The notes beneath the pieces were generated by a model. It did no database searches. It was not told the origin of the DNA and saw only the letters and a list, made by a program, of their open reading frames with translations. 39,867 nt of DNA from a virus. Location of the stretch: IMG/VR virus record IMGVR_UViG_3300044712_000678, positions 1-39,867 of that record; one strand, 5' to 3'. Below are positions 18,000 to 25,015 of this stretch, piece by piece; the first letter of the stretch is position 1, and each line of letters opens with the position of its first letter. The position numbers and the translations under genes were made by a program.

Positions 18000-18364
18000 T
18001 ATCCCCTCTTGAAAAACATAGTCACGCAGCCAAGGCTTCGATCAAATAGAGGCTTCATCGGTTTCCCGGTAATTGTTGCCCCTGTAATATCTTGAACTGA
18101 TATTGTCCAAGTTCCATTTGGCTCATGCGGTGCAATCGAAGAAAGCCTTACCGTCACCGCTGAAGTATCGCCAGGAACCTGTATGCCAGTATCTGGATCA
18201 AAAAAAACACCGATCCGATTATAAATCCCGTTGACCTGCAAAACTACCGGCTCAGAATAAATATCAACGGCGGGAATCGTGAGAGTAACCGGGACGGCAA
18301 ATCCATCATCCGCGTCTTCAAGTACGATTGCGCCGTCAGCTTCGGCCAGTGTTTTCAGATTCAT
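17999..18364 (-). CDS. Probable head-tail joining protein, 121 aa
   Basis: Beta-rich small protein (FAVPVTLTIPAVDIYSEPVVLQVNGIYN, then FDPDTGIQVPGDTSAVTVRL) in the slot where lambda gpFII-like head-closure proteins lie, between head and tail terminator genes. Starts within the preceding stop (ATGA-type overlap). Function is inferred from position and fold. Confidence 0.6.
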   Translation of the reverse strand: MNLKTLAEADGAIVLEDADDGFAVPVTLTIPAVDIYSEPVVLQVNGIYNRIGVFFDPDTGIQVPGDTSAVTVRLSSIAPHEPNGTWTISVQDITGATITGKPMKPLFDRSLGCVTMFFKRG

Positions 18365-18549
18365 TTCCTATCCCTAATTTTAGTTTCGGCTTCGTGCTTT
18401 ACGGTTTCGATTTTCTCGATCATGCCGCAATCAAGGAAAACTTCGAGTTCATTTTTTGGAATTACTCCGTCGGGAATAATAACTCCAGAATTAAACCGTT
18501 GTTTTCTTCGAGTCAAAGTTGTATTTTTCGCGACCCTGTAGGAGCTCAT
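18361..18549 (-). CDS. Small hypothetical neck-region protein, 62 aa
   Basis: Overlaps both neighbours by four bases. Starts MSSYRVAKNTTLTRRKQRFNSG and has PDGVIPKNELEVFLDCGMIEKIE. It may be a small head-completion protein by context. No family recognised. Confidence 0.65.
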   Translation of the reverse strand: MSSYRVAKNTTLTRRKQRFNSGVIIPDGVIPKNELEVFLDCGMIEKIETVKHEAETKIRDRK

Positions 18550-19373
18550 TTTCCGGCCTTCGCTTTTGCTTCAGCTTCTGCCTTAGCTTTGGCCTCTTCC
18601 TCTTCCTTCGCTTTTGCTTCAGCTTCTGTCTTAGCTTTGGCCTTTAAAGATTCAACATCTCCGATCTTTTTAGCCTGACCTTTTCCGATCATGATATTTG
18701 CAACGGATTCGCGGAGTTCGGTTTTGTATCCATTCGGGAATTCTACCTTGATTCTTTTTTCGTCTGTTTTTGGAACTGCCATATAAAACTCCTCATATGT
18801 TTTTTTGAAAGTCTCATTTTCAAAATGAGGCTTTCTTGATCTGTAGAGCCTTGAATATTCCTTGGCAACGTTTTGATTCTCGATCACTTTGGAAATAAAT
18901 TCCTTGTGATCATGCCCCCAAAATGTTATGGAATCAAGCCCCCACTCTTGCGCAATTTCTGCCCATCGAATAACCCAGTTTGTTTTATCAACATATCGAT
19001 GTTCGGGCGCGTAAACGTCCGGGCCGCCAAGGTCGAATCCGACAACTTCAATTTTTAATCCCAAGTTTAAAGCTTCACAGATTAAAGTTGTCCCGGAATC
19101 TCGATGCCATTTCGCCCCGACGGAAAACGATTTCCAATCAGGGCGTTTTTTAGCAATTGGCCCCGCGTAAATATCGAAAGTACATCCGTGTTGATCCTTC
19201 CAGTTTTGCGCTTCGGCCAAGCATTTATCATGCCCGTTTAATCGCGTCAGCTTTTTGGAAAACTCTCGGAATGCGTAATTACTGGCCCAAACTTCGCCGT
19301 CAAAAGCGAGAATCTGCTTTGTATACGCAAGCCGAGAAATCCCATTCCCGACAATCAACACGGATGATTTCAT
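18546..19373 (-). CDS. Head-module protein with Rossmann/glycosyltransferase-like N-terminus and FI-like C-terminus, 275 aa
   Basis: Residues 1-180 start SVLIVGNGISRLAYTKQI and contain WASNYAFREF, SGTTLICEALNLGLKIEVVGFDLGG (about 92-116) and ITFWGHDHKEF, resembling MptE/sialyltransferase-like Rossmann proteins that use a nucleotide-linked substrate. From about 200 the sequence changes: KRIKVEFPNGYKTELRESVANIMIGKGQAKKIG resembles small head-assembly domains, then an Ala/Lys/Glu repeat tail ends the protein. It sits directly behind the capsid gene, the slot of lambda gpFI. An enzyme-like domain fused to a head-assembly domain is unusual. A capsid-linked sugar transferase or a disused enzyme fold are both possible. 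Confidence 0.55.
   Translation of the reverse strand: MKSSVLIVGNGISRLAYTKQILAFDGEVWASNYAFREFSKKLTRLNGHDKCLAEAQNWKDQHGCTFDIYAGPIAKKRPDWKSFSVGAKWHRDSGTTLICEALNLGLKIEVVGFDLGGPDVYAPEHRYVDKTNWVIRWAEIAQEWGLDSITFWGHDHKEFISKVIENQNVAKEYSRLYRSRKPHFENETFKKTYEEFYMAVPKTDEKRIKVEFPNGYKTELRESVANIMIGKGQAKKIGDVESLKAKAKTEAEAKAKEEEEAKAKAEAEAKAKAGK
18557..18643. repeat. Two direct repeats of 39 bp, period 48 bp
   Basis: Copies at 18557-18595 and 18605-18643 differ at one base and encode the Ala/Lys/Glu tail (AKAKTEAEAKAKEEEEAKAKAEAEAKAK) of the head-module protein, a likely flexible helix created by in-frame duplication of 16 codons. Confidence 0.85.
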
Positions 19374-19374
19374 T

Positions 19375-20274
19375 TTACGAGTTCACCGTTTTAACCGCAA
19401 GGTGAGGTAAACCGTAACCAACATCGCCGCGATAATCAGCGGACCAAATCCAAGTCTTCGTATTGTTCTTTTTCTCAAATCTGTTTTTGGCCTGTTGTCT
19501 TACCGATGCAACTATCGGCTGCATGATTTCGTTTGTTGCCAGAAGATACCAATTATTAACGTCTACGGCGTCAAGTCTTGGATCTCCGATTACTTCAAAC
19601 TTTCCAGCAAACGGATTATATGTATCCGTTCCGCCTGTCGCTGATGGATCGGCTTTTGAGTTTACAAGGCGCAAAAAATTGTCTTCCATGGCAACAGGGC
19701 AAACAATCATATTGCCTTTGATGTTCAAAGCTTCGCCCTGATCATCGGTGAATTTTGCCATGGCAACTTTTGCTGCCGTAAGGTCAGCGGCCATTTGAGC
19801 CAATGACGTACCAGTTCCGGCAAGCAAGTTGTCGATTTTGCGAACGCCTGAAGCATTCGAGAAGAATGCAACACCGTCGAATGCAAGTCCGCTTTCACCG
19901 CCATTCAAAAGCGCAATTGCTTGAGCTTCAGCATGGGCGAGTAAACGTTTGACGAGCATTGCCGGAAATTTTGCATAAACTCCAAGCTGATCATCATCGA
20001 TGTCATTTTCGTTGACGAGAATTGCGGATGCCCAGTCTTTGTTTTTGATCTGGTATTCGTAGTTCTCGAATTCTTTTGCTTTAAGCTCACCGAGCCACTG
20101 TTGAACAGTCGGCATTGCCCCGACCCATCCGAGTTTCTCGTAAGCTCCATTTGACATGATTTCAAAAATCGCCCTGGTAAGTCCGGGGGATAATTGACGA
20201 GCGGCAAGGAACTCAACCATGGCCTTTGCAAAATTCGCATTAAGGCCTTTTTCAATTACAATAGGATTAAACAT
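19375..20274 (-). CDS. Major capsid protein, Mu gpT-like, 299 aa
   Basis: Length and segments GAMPTVQQWLGELKAKEFENYEYQIKNKDWASAILVNENDIDDDQLG (about 50-97) match the Mu major head subunit family, which has the HK97 fold. Followed by NNGGESGLAFDGVAFF-type sequence (about 129-143). Cement-like gene lies upstream and head-completion genes downstream. It forms the icosahedral shell. Confidence 0.92.
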   Translation of the reverse strand: MFNPIVIEKGLNANFAKAMVEFLAARQLSPGLTRAIFEIMSNGAYEKLGWVGAMPTVQQWLGELKAKEFENYEYQIKNKDWASAILVNENDIDDDQLGVYAKFPAMLVKRLLAHAEAQAIALLNGGESGLAFDGVAFFSNASGVRKIDNLLAGTGTSLAQMAADLTAAKVAMAKFTDDQGEALNIKGNMIVCPVAMEDNFLRLVNSKADPSATGGTDTYNPFAGKFEVIGDPRLDAVDVNNWYLLATNEIMQPIVASVRQQAKNRFEKKNNTKTWIWSADYRGDVGYGLPHLAVKTVNS

Positions 20275-20288
20275 TTCGCCAAACCTCC

Positions 20289-20720
20289 TTATGCGATTCT
20301 GTCGGGATTTCTGAAATCAAACAGTAGTTTTCCTGTTTTGAAATCAAGTGCGCGATAACCTACAGTTTTTGAACTGGCGGTTTTTGTCATTGTGGAATCG
20401 TCAAGGACATAGTGAATTACGCCGACATCAGTCTGAGCGCAATTTTCGACCGGAATCCAGACTTTGCCACGGCGCAATTTTTGGCGAGTATAAGTTGACG
20501 CGGCGATTGTTTTTGCATCGACACGGTCCCCATCTTCCCAGATTCCGGATTCGACTCCGGCAACTTCAAGATTTGCGGCATCGCTTGGAGCGGCGGCATA
20601 ACCTGAAGTGTAAACAAGAATCCCGCCCTTATAGTAAATATCAGAAGCGGCAACTTTTGGGGAAATTTCTTCTTGTTCCCCTTCAAACTCGACATCGCGA
20701 GCGGCTGTAAGTGCGGCCAT
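20289..20720 (-). CDS. Probable head decoration (cement) protein, 143 aa
   Basis: Starts one base beyond the protease stop and precedes the capsid gene, the slot of lambda gpD. Beta-rich with VASDIYYKGGILVYTSGYAAAPSD (about 23-46), as in phage capsid-cement proteins that trimerise on the outside of the shell. Confidence 0.72.
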   Translation of the reverse strand: MAALTAARDVEFEGEQEEISPKVAASDIYYKGGILVYTSGYAAAPSDAANLEVAGVESGIWEDGDRVDAKTIAASTYTRQKLRRGKVWIPVENCAQTDVGVIHYVLDDSTMTKTASSKTVGYRALDFKTGKLLFDFRNPDRIA

Positions 20721-21116
20721 TTATTTTGCCCCCTTATAATTTCCAGATTCGGCAAGCTTAGAATATTTTTTATATTCTTCGATTGTCATTCCGGCAGATT
20801 TTGCGGCTGTTTCGTCGTCTACAGATGCAACCCATTCGTAGGTTGCGCTTCCAACATCCGGCGCGTTTTCAGTAGCCGCAATATCGGTTTTCTGTTTTGC
20901 CCCGGCTGCCTGTAGACGTGCAGCCATTTCGTCATATGATTTCCCGCTTGTGATTGCTTCTTCTGCAATAGCGGCTGTTTCGGCGTTGACGTTCTTCCAG
21001 TAGGAAAAATCATCCCGTCTTTTTCGTTCAGCCTGGATACCTTCTTCACGCCCTGCTTTTAATGCCAGCGCGTAAAGTTCGGGATGTTCGGCTTTGAGTT
21101 CTTCAAGGGTATTCAA
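20721..21116 (-). CDS. Possible nested scaffold protein (Nu3-like) from an internal TTG start, 131 aa
   Basis: In the same frame as the protease, codon 305 is TTG (21114-21116) with AAGGGAGA about 8 nt upstream, an unusually good ribosome binding site inside a gene. The product, from NTLEELKAEHPELYALALKAG onward, would be a mostly helical scaffold. Lambda Nu3 arises in the same way within gene C. Inference from position and the internal SD. Confidence 0.45.
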   Translation of the reverse strand: MNTLEELKAEHPELYALALKAGREEGIQAERKRRDDFSYWKNVNAETAAIAEEAITSGKSYDEMAARLQAAGAKQKTDIAATENAPDVGSATYEWVASVDDETAAKSAGMTIEEYKKYSKLAESGNYKGAK

Positions 21117-22028
21117 TTTTTTTTCTCCCTTTGTTTTTTTCGCCGGTGATCCGGCTGCCTCGTTAACAACGAGGATATCTTGATTTGCGCGTCGATCTAT
21201 TCTTTCGTTTTTCACGGCGTCAATCATTCCAACTTTAACGGCATCGGCGGCCATGAGTAGCCCGCCTTTACCAAATTTCTTATTGACTGTTTCCTCTGAT
21301 ACATTTCGTCCGGTGGATACGCGGGAAACAAATACTTTATGTAACTGGTCAAGGTCGGCAACGATCTTTTTTCTACCTTCAGGAGTATTTGTATCTGCGT
21401 ATTTTTCAGGCGCATCGGTCGAAGTATACACATTATGTTTGATTCCTTGCGCGGCTAGATTCTCATCATCGTTATATTCTTCACAAATAACGCCGATAGA
21501 ACCAATCCTTGACATCGGCCCAAATGCTTCGAGTTCATCCATCTGTGACGCAAGCCAGAATGCAGCAGAGGCGCACATATCAGCGATGTATCCTTTTGTC
21601 GGTAACGAAGTCATGGCAATTGCTTGAGCAGCGGCATCAACTCCATGAACATAACCGCCTGGAGAATTAATCAAGAAATCGATTCCGGTAATTTTATCAT
21701 CAGATTCGGCGGCCTTAATCGCGGCCTGAATAAATCCGTATTCCGTCAAGGCGTTTGCAGTGTACCCGCCGCAAATATCTTTTTCAGCAATTGGAGTCAG
21801 CTCTCCCATGATCGGAATCTGAGCGCGTCCATCGACTACGGATAATTTGACAGTTTCATTTCCGTGAGGGGTCAAGAAAATAGTACCGGCGGCGGCCATA
21901 GAATCAAGAAAATCTTTTTTCGCTTTGAGCATTTCATCATGAAGCATTGAACCGGCCATGAGTTTAATTTCTGCGCTGTCGGCCTGGAGTTGATCGAAAT
22001 ATGATTTTTCCATCAAGTACAACTTCAT
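20721..22028 (-). CDS. Prohead protease, S49/SppA family (lambda gpC-like), 435 aa
   Basis: Contains DFLINSPGGYVHGVDAAAQAI (about 117-137), catalytic-site segment YIADMCASAAFWLASQ with candidate nucleophile Ser154, and SRIGSIGVICE (about 173-183), all hallmarks of S49 signal-peptide-peptidase-like phage proteases. The last 130 residues are charged, helical and Ala/Glu-rich, like a scaffold, as in lambda C/Nu3. Expected to degrade scaffold and trim capsid proteins in the prohead. The start overlaps the upstream stop (TAATG). Confidence 0.9.
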   Translation of the reverse strand: MKLYLMEKSYFDQLQADSAEIKLMAGSMLHDEMLKAKKDFLDSMAAAGTIFLTPHGNETVKLSVVDGRAQIPIMGELTPIAEKDICGGYTANALTEYGFIQAAIKAAESDDKITGIDFLINSPGGYVHGVDAAAQAIAMTSLPTKGYIADMCASAAFWLASQMDELEAFGPMSRIGSIGVICEEYNDDENLAAQGIKHNVYTSTDAPEKYADTNTPEGRKKIVADLDQLHKVFVSRVSTGRNVSEETVNKKFGKGGLLMAADAVKVGMIDAVKNERIDRRANQDILVVNEAAGSPAKKTKGEKKLNTLEELKAEHPELYALALKAGREEGIQAERKRRDDFSYWKNVNAETAAIAEEAITSGKSYDEMAARLQAAGAKQKTDIAATENAPDVGSATYEWVASVDDETAAKSAGMTIEEYKKYSKLAESGNYKGAK

Positions 22029-22294
22029 TATTTGCCCCCGAATCTAATTTCTTTTATCTTGTCCATAATAATCGAAACATACACCGGCGAGAAACTAGAT
22101 GCAATACCTACGCCAGAAAATATAATATCATCGATCTGTATTCCGGTCGGGTTCGTGATAAACTTATAAGCAGACCATCCGGCAATCCATAATGCCATAA
22201 TAATCTGGCCGATCAATGACAATGTTTTAGCGCGTCCTGGTTTTTCTTCAGTGGTTTCTAAAACTTCGCCTTTAATTTCTGTATTATCTGACAT
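22028..22294 (-). CDS. Small two-helix membrane protein, holin candidate, 88 aa
   Basis: Charged N-terminus (about 1-24), hydrophobic segment LSLIGQIIMALWIAGWSAYKFI (about 26-47), then IDDIIFSGVGIASSFSPVYVSIIM (about 54-77) and a short charged tail. Two membrane passes with charged ends fit a class II holin, but it sits in the head module between portal and protease, so a membrane-anchoring or superinfection role is also possible. Confidence 0.6.
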   Translation of the reverse strand: MSDNTEIKGEVLETTEEKPGRAKTLSLIGQIIMALWIAGWSAYKFITNPTGIQIDDIIFSGVGIASSFSPVYVSIIMDKIKEIRFGGK

Positions 22295-22304
22295 AAATCA
22301 ACTC

Positions 22305-22865
22305 CTATACTTCGTTAAAAGTTCCATCAAAAGTAAATACTGCATCATTAGCGGCTGATGTTGCTCTTAAAAGATATTTTGTATTTGCTTTCAAAACTCT
22401 TTCCGCTGATTGTCTTGCCACTGAATTAATGCGGGATACTCCGCCTGAATATGCAAGTATTTGTCTTTTTGCCCCTGCAATTTCTGTCCCGTCCGCTGTT
22501 GCTGTAAATGTTGCGTATATTTTTGAAGTCAACGCAACTGCAGAAGCGGCCAAAGCTCTATTAAGATTTGACGGAACTATTTCAGCCGACTCACTTGCGG
22601 CTGTAATAGTTGGCCCTTCAAATATTTGAAATTGAACCCTTGCGCCAAGTGCTTGCAATTCATAAAACAAGTGGACTGTCTTTGCGCCTGTTTGTAATAA
22701 TATTGTTTTAGGTGTTGCGGTATCAAGGTCGAGTGATTCAAAATGAAATTCGTATAATACGCCCTCGTGAACTCTAGCGTGAGCGTATTCTATTTGTCCT
22801 AAGAATCCGCTTTCGTCAACGAACGCTTCGACATTTTTATTTTGGCCATTTCTAAATCCAGTCAT
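22305..22865 (-). CDS. Probable structural protein in head module, 186 aa
   Basis: I start at the ATG 22863-22865, with GGAG 5 nt upstream, not 10 codons earlier. Beta-rich; ARVHEGVLYEFHFESLDLDTATPKTILLQTGAKTVHLFYELQALG resembles a recurrent phage head-module protein of unproven function, perhaps an outer decoration. Lies between a coiled-coil membrane protein and the holin-like gene. Confidence 0.65.
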   Translation of the reverse strand: MTGFRNGQNKNVEAFVDESGFLGQIEYAHARVHEGVLYEFHFESLDLDTATPKTILLQTGAKTVHLFYELQALGARVQFQIFEGPTITAASESAEIVPSNLNRALAASAVALTSKIYATFTATADGTEIAGAKRQILAYSGGVSRINSVARQSAERVLKANTKYLLRATSAANDAVFTFDGTFNEV

Positions 22866-22873
22866 AGTATCTC

Positions 22874-23146
22874 CTATAGTTTTTCCATCGCACAATTATT
22901 ATTACCAGAAGTAATATGATTATGAGATGTAACAAGGTCGGATAGTTTTGATCCTATTAAATCTAATTTTTCAAGAATACGATCCATCTTTGCATCGGTT
23001 TTATCAGCCCTGACCTCAAGGTCGACAACTCTTTGCTTTAAGGCTCCCCGATCTTCTGCGTCTTTTATACGGCCAAGGAAAAACGCTGCTATGCTTAGTG
23101 TCACGGTAATTACGCTAAATAATATGGCAATCTCAATTGTCATCAT
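22874..23146 (-). CDS. Single-pass membrane protein with coiled coil, 90 aa
   Basis: Start at ATG ATG (23141-23146), just after a GGGGGC site and inside the portal 3' end. One N-terminal helix (MTIEIAILFSVITVTLSIAAFFLG) and then a coiled coil (LKQRVVDLEVRADKTDAKMDRILEKLDLIGSKL). Resembles XhlA/DUF2730-type small phage proteins often paired with holins. The downstream neighbour but one is the holin candidate. Confidence 0.65.
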   Translation of the reverse strand: MMTIEIAILFSVITVTLSIAAFFLGRIKDAEDRGALKQRVVDLEVRADKTDAKMDRILEKLDLIGSKLSDLVTSHNHITSGNNNCAMEKL

Positions 23147-24728
23147 CGCCCCCGTCTTTTTTTGTTTCGTCTTCGATGTCGTCTTTCGTGTTTTCAATAA
23201 TCGGAATTTGTTCTTTCGGCTGTGTTGATTTATTAGCTTCTGCTAGTTTTTCATTTTCCATTTTCAGCTTTGCACAATTATCATTAAAATCTGATCCGTT
23301 ATATATTTGGGCTTCACGCTCTCGCGTTGTTGCACCTGCGGCGATGCGAACATCGGCGGCATCGGCTTCTTTCTTTGGATCAATTGACGGGTAACTTCTG
23401 CCTATCCATGAGCAATCAAGCCAAGCATGACGGATAAGAGCGTTCCCTTCTTTATATCCAGGGAGTTTAATTTTATTCAGTCGCACTTCTTCATCAAGCC
23501 ATGCTTCAAATATCACATTTAAAAATTGACTTTCAAAATGTGCGCGGTCTTTTATGACCTTATTCCAAAATAAAAGTAGCGATGCCCTTGACGCCGAATA
23601 ATTGGCATTGAAACTTTCGCGCAATACTTCAATTGGAATACTTAATGAGGCTGATACGGATTCCATGACAGCATCTATAAACCCTTTAAAGTTTACATTC
23701 GGCCTTGATGATGAGAAGCTTGAAATCTGCTCACCGGCTTTTAAGTTTTGAACAAACCAGCCGGGCTTTGAAAATGTAGTTTGTGAACTTTCGGTATTTG
23801 GCGAATCATTGGCCGCTGTTTTATTTGCATTCTTAATTCCGTCAAGCACTCTCGATGCATTCTTGTCAGACGATGGAATAATCCATGTAGCAATACAAGC
23901 ATTTAAAACTGCGGCTTCGATTTCGGCTACTTCGTAATCTGTTATCTTTTCGAGTTCATGGACAACTGGCGCGAGTATTGGAGTACCGCGCATCGATCCG
24001 AGAATATCGGATATCATCGGGTGAACTACAAACCGGCGAGTCGTTCCAAAACAGGGAATACGTTTTGATTTAAAAGTGATCGGGTCCATTACGTGAATAG
24101 CGATTTCTTTTCCAGCCGAATCTATTTCTATCCCGTCTTCAATTCTGCGCCCTGCGGCTTTTGCGGATTCGATAGCAGGATTATCTAGCGGAGTCTGTAT
24201 TTGATCCGGCAAAATCAACTGGCAAGATAACGGCGACATTCTTTTGGAGTCATCCTGATATCTTAAAATCCCGATTATTTCGCCTTCTTTCATTTCGTTT
24301 AAATTTACAAATCCCTGGAACTCGTATCCACTTTGTTTCCCGGATGCGTCCAGTTCTTTTGACTGCATGAATAAATGAAATCTCAATTCAATATCTCGAA
24401 CGATTTTCATTTTATCTTCAGGTCTTAAACTTAAACCTTCCAAGAGTTCCCATATTGGAGTTGATTGTAAAACTAAACCGTCATTAATTACGTTGTCATT
24501 TAACCGGCCAAGCATAGCGCGGGCATGTGAACTTTCAAAATATGATTTCTTGCTTCGATCTCTCAATACTTGGTTATCCATTCCCCATGTACTAGGATAA
24601 CTCATCGCGCCTTTGTACTTCGATCCGTCGAATAATTGAGAGTTTTTATATCCACCGTTTGAACTCCAGCCTATGGCTTTATCTGTCATAACGGCGGCGG
24701 CAAGTTTTACTTTTTCCGTAAACTTCAT
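23133..24728 (-). CDS. Portal protein (lambda gpB family), 531 aa
   Basis: I prefer the ATG at 24726-24728; the longer frame begins at a TTG inside the gpW-like gene. Segments SSHARAMLGRLNDNVINDGLVLQSTP (about 65-90), IGILRYQDDSKRM and FNANYSASRASLLLFWNKV with ESQFLNVIFEAWLDEEV (about 395-440) are typical of lambda-type portals. Forms the dodecameric vertex through which DNA is packaged. Follows the gpW-like gene by 13 bp. Confidence 0.92.
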   Translation of the reverse strand: MKFTEKVKLAAAVMTDKAIGWSSNGGYKNSQLFDGSKYKGAMSYPSTWGMDNQVLRDRSKKSYFESSHARAMLGRLNDNVINDGLVLQSTPIWELLEGLSLRPEDKMKIVRDIELRFHLFMQSKELDASGKQSGYEFQGFVNLNEMKEGEIIGILRYQDDSKRMSPLSCQLILPDQIQTPLDNPAIESAKAAGRRIEDGIEIDSAGKEIAIHVMDPITFKSKRIPCFGTTRRFVVHPMISDILGSMRGTPILAPVVHELEKITDYEVAEIEAAVLNACIATWIIPSSDKNASRVLDGIKNANKTAANDSPNTESSQTTFSKPGWFVQNLKAGEQISSFSSSRPNVNFKGFIDAVMESVSASLSIPIEVLRESFNANYSASRASLLLFWNKVIKDRAHFESQFLNVIFEAWLDEEVRLNKIKLPGYKEGNALIRHAWLDCSWIGRSYPSIDPKKEADAADVRIAAGATTREREAQIYNGSDFNDNCAKLKMENEKLAEANKSTQPKEQIPIIENTKDDIEDETKKDGGDDDN

Positions 24729-24741
24729 TTTCGCGCTGATA

Positions 24742-24978
24742 TCAATCCCTCTCAAACTTTGGAAATTCAATTCCAGATGATCCGCTTTCTTCAGCTAATG
24801 CGGTTTCTAATTCGGATTCTAGCAGGTTTATTGTTTTATTTATTTCTGATAAGTTCGCACGGGTTACTGACTGCTTGCCCTGGCCGCTGTCATGCATGTA
24901 GCTCTGCGCGTCCATAGCTTTTAAGCGGATGGAATAAGCGGCGTTAAGGTCTGCTTGAATTGCCGTGCTTGATCTCAT
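24742..24978 (-). CDS. gpW-like head-tail connector, 78 aa
   Basis: Lies between large terminase and portal exactly as W does in lambda. Helical N-terminus and LSEINKTINLLESELETALAEE (about 45-66) fit the small alpha/beta gpW fold, which completes the head before tail joining. No clear SD lies ahead of the ATG; a candidate promoter ends about 8 bp upstream, so the message may be leaderless. Confidence 0.72.
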   Translation of the reverse strand: MRSSTAIQADLNAAYSIRLKAMDAQSYMHDSGQGKQSVTRANLSEINKTINLLESELETALAEESGSSGIEFPKFERD

Positions 24979-24985
24979 TAATCGG

Positions 24986-25015
24986 ATAGTACATCTATAA
25001 GTATAATCTTGTCAA
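24986..25015 (-). promoter_or_regulatory. Candidate promoter before the gpW-portal genes
   Basis: TTGACA (25010-25015), 18-bp spacer, TACTAT (24986-24991) on the minus strand at the terminase 3' end. Start point would fall at or next to the gpW ATG. Confidence 0.4.

Noticed and set aside
24729-24770. TTG start for the portal protein inside the gpW-like gene
   Set aside because: No SD precedes the TTG; the ATG at 24728 lies just beyond the gpW stop.
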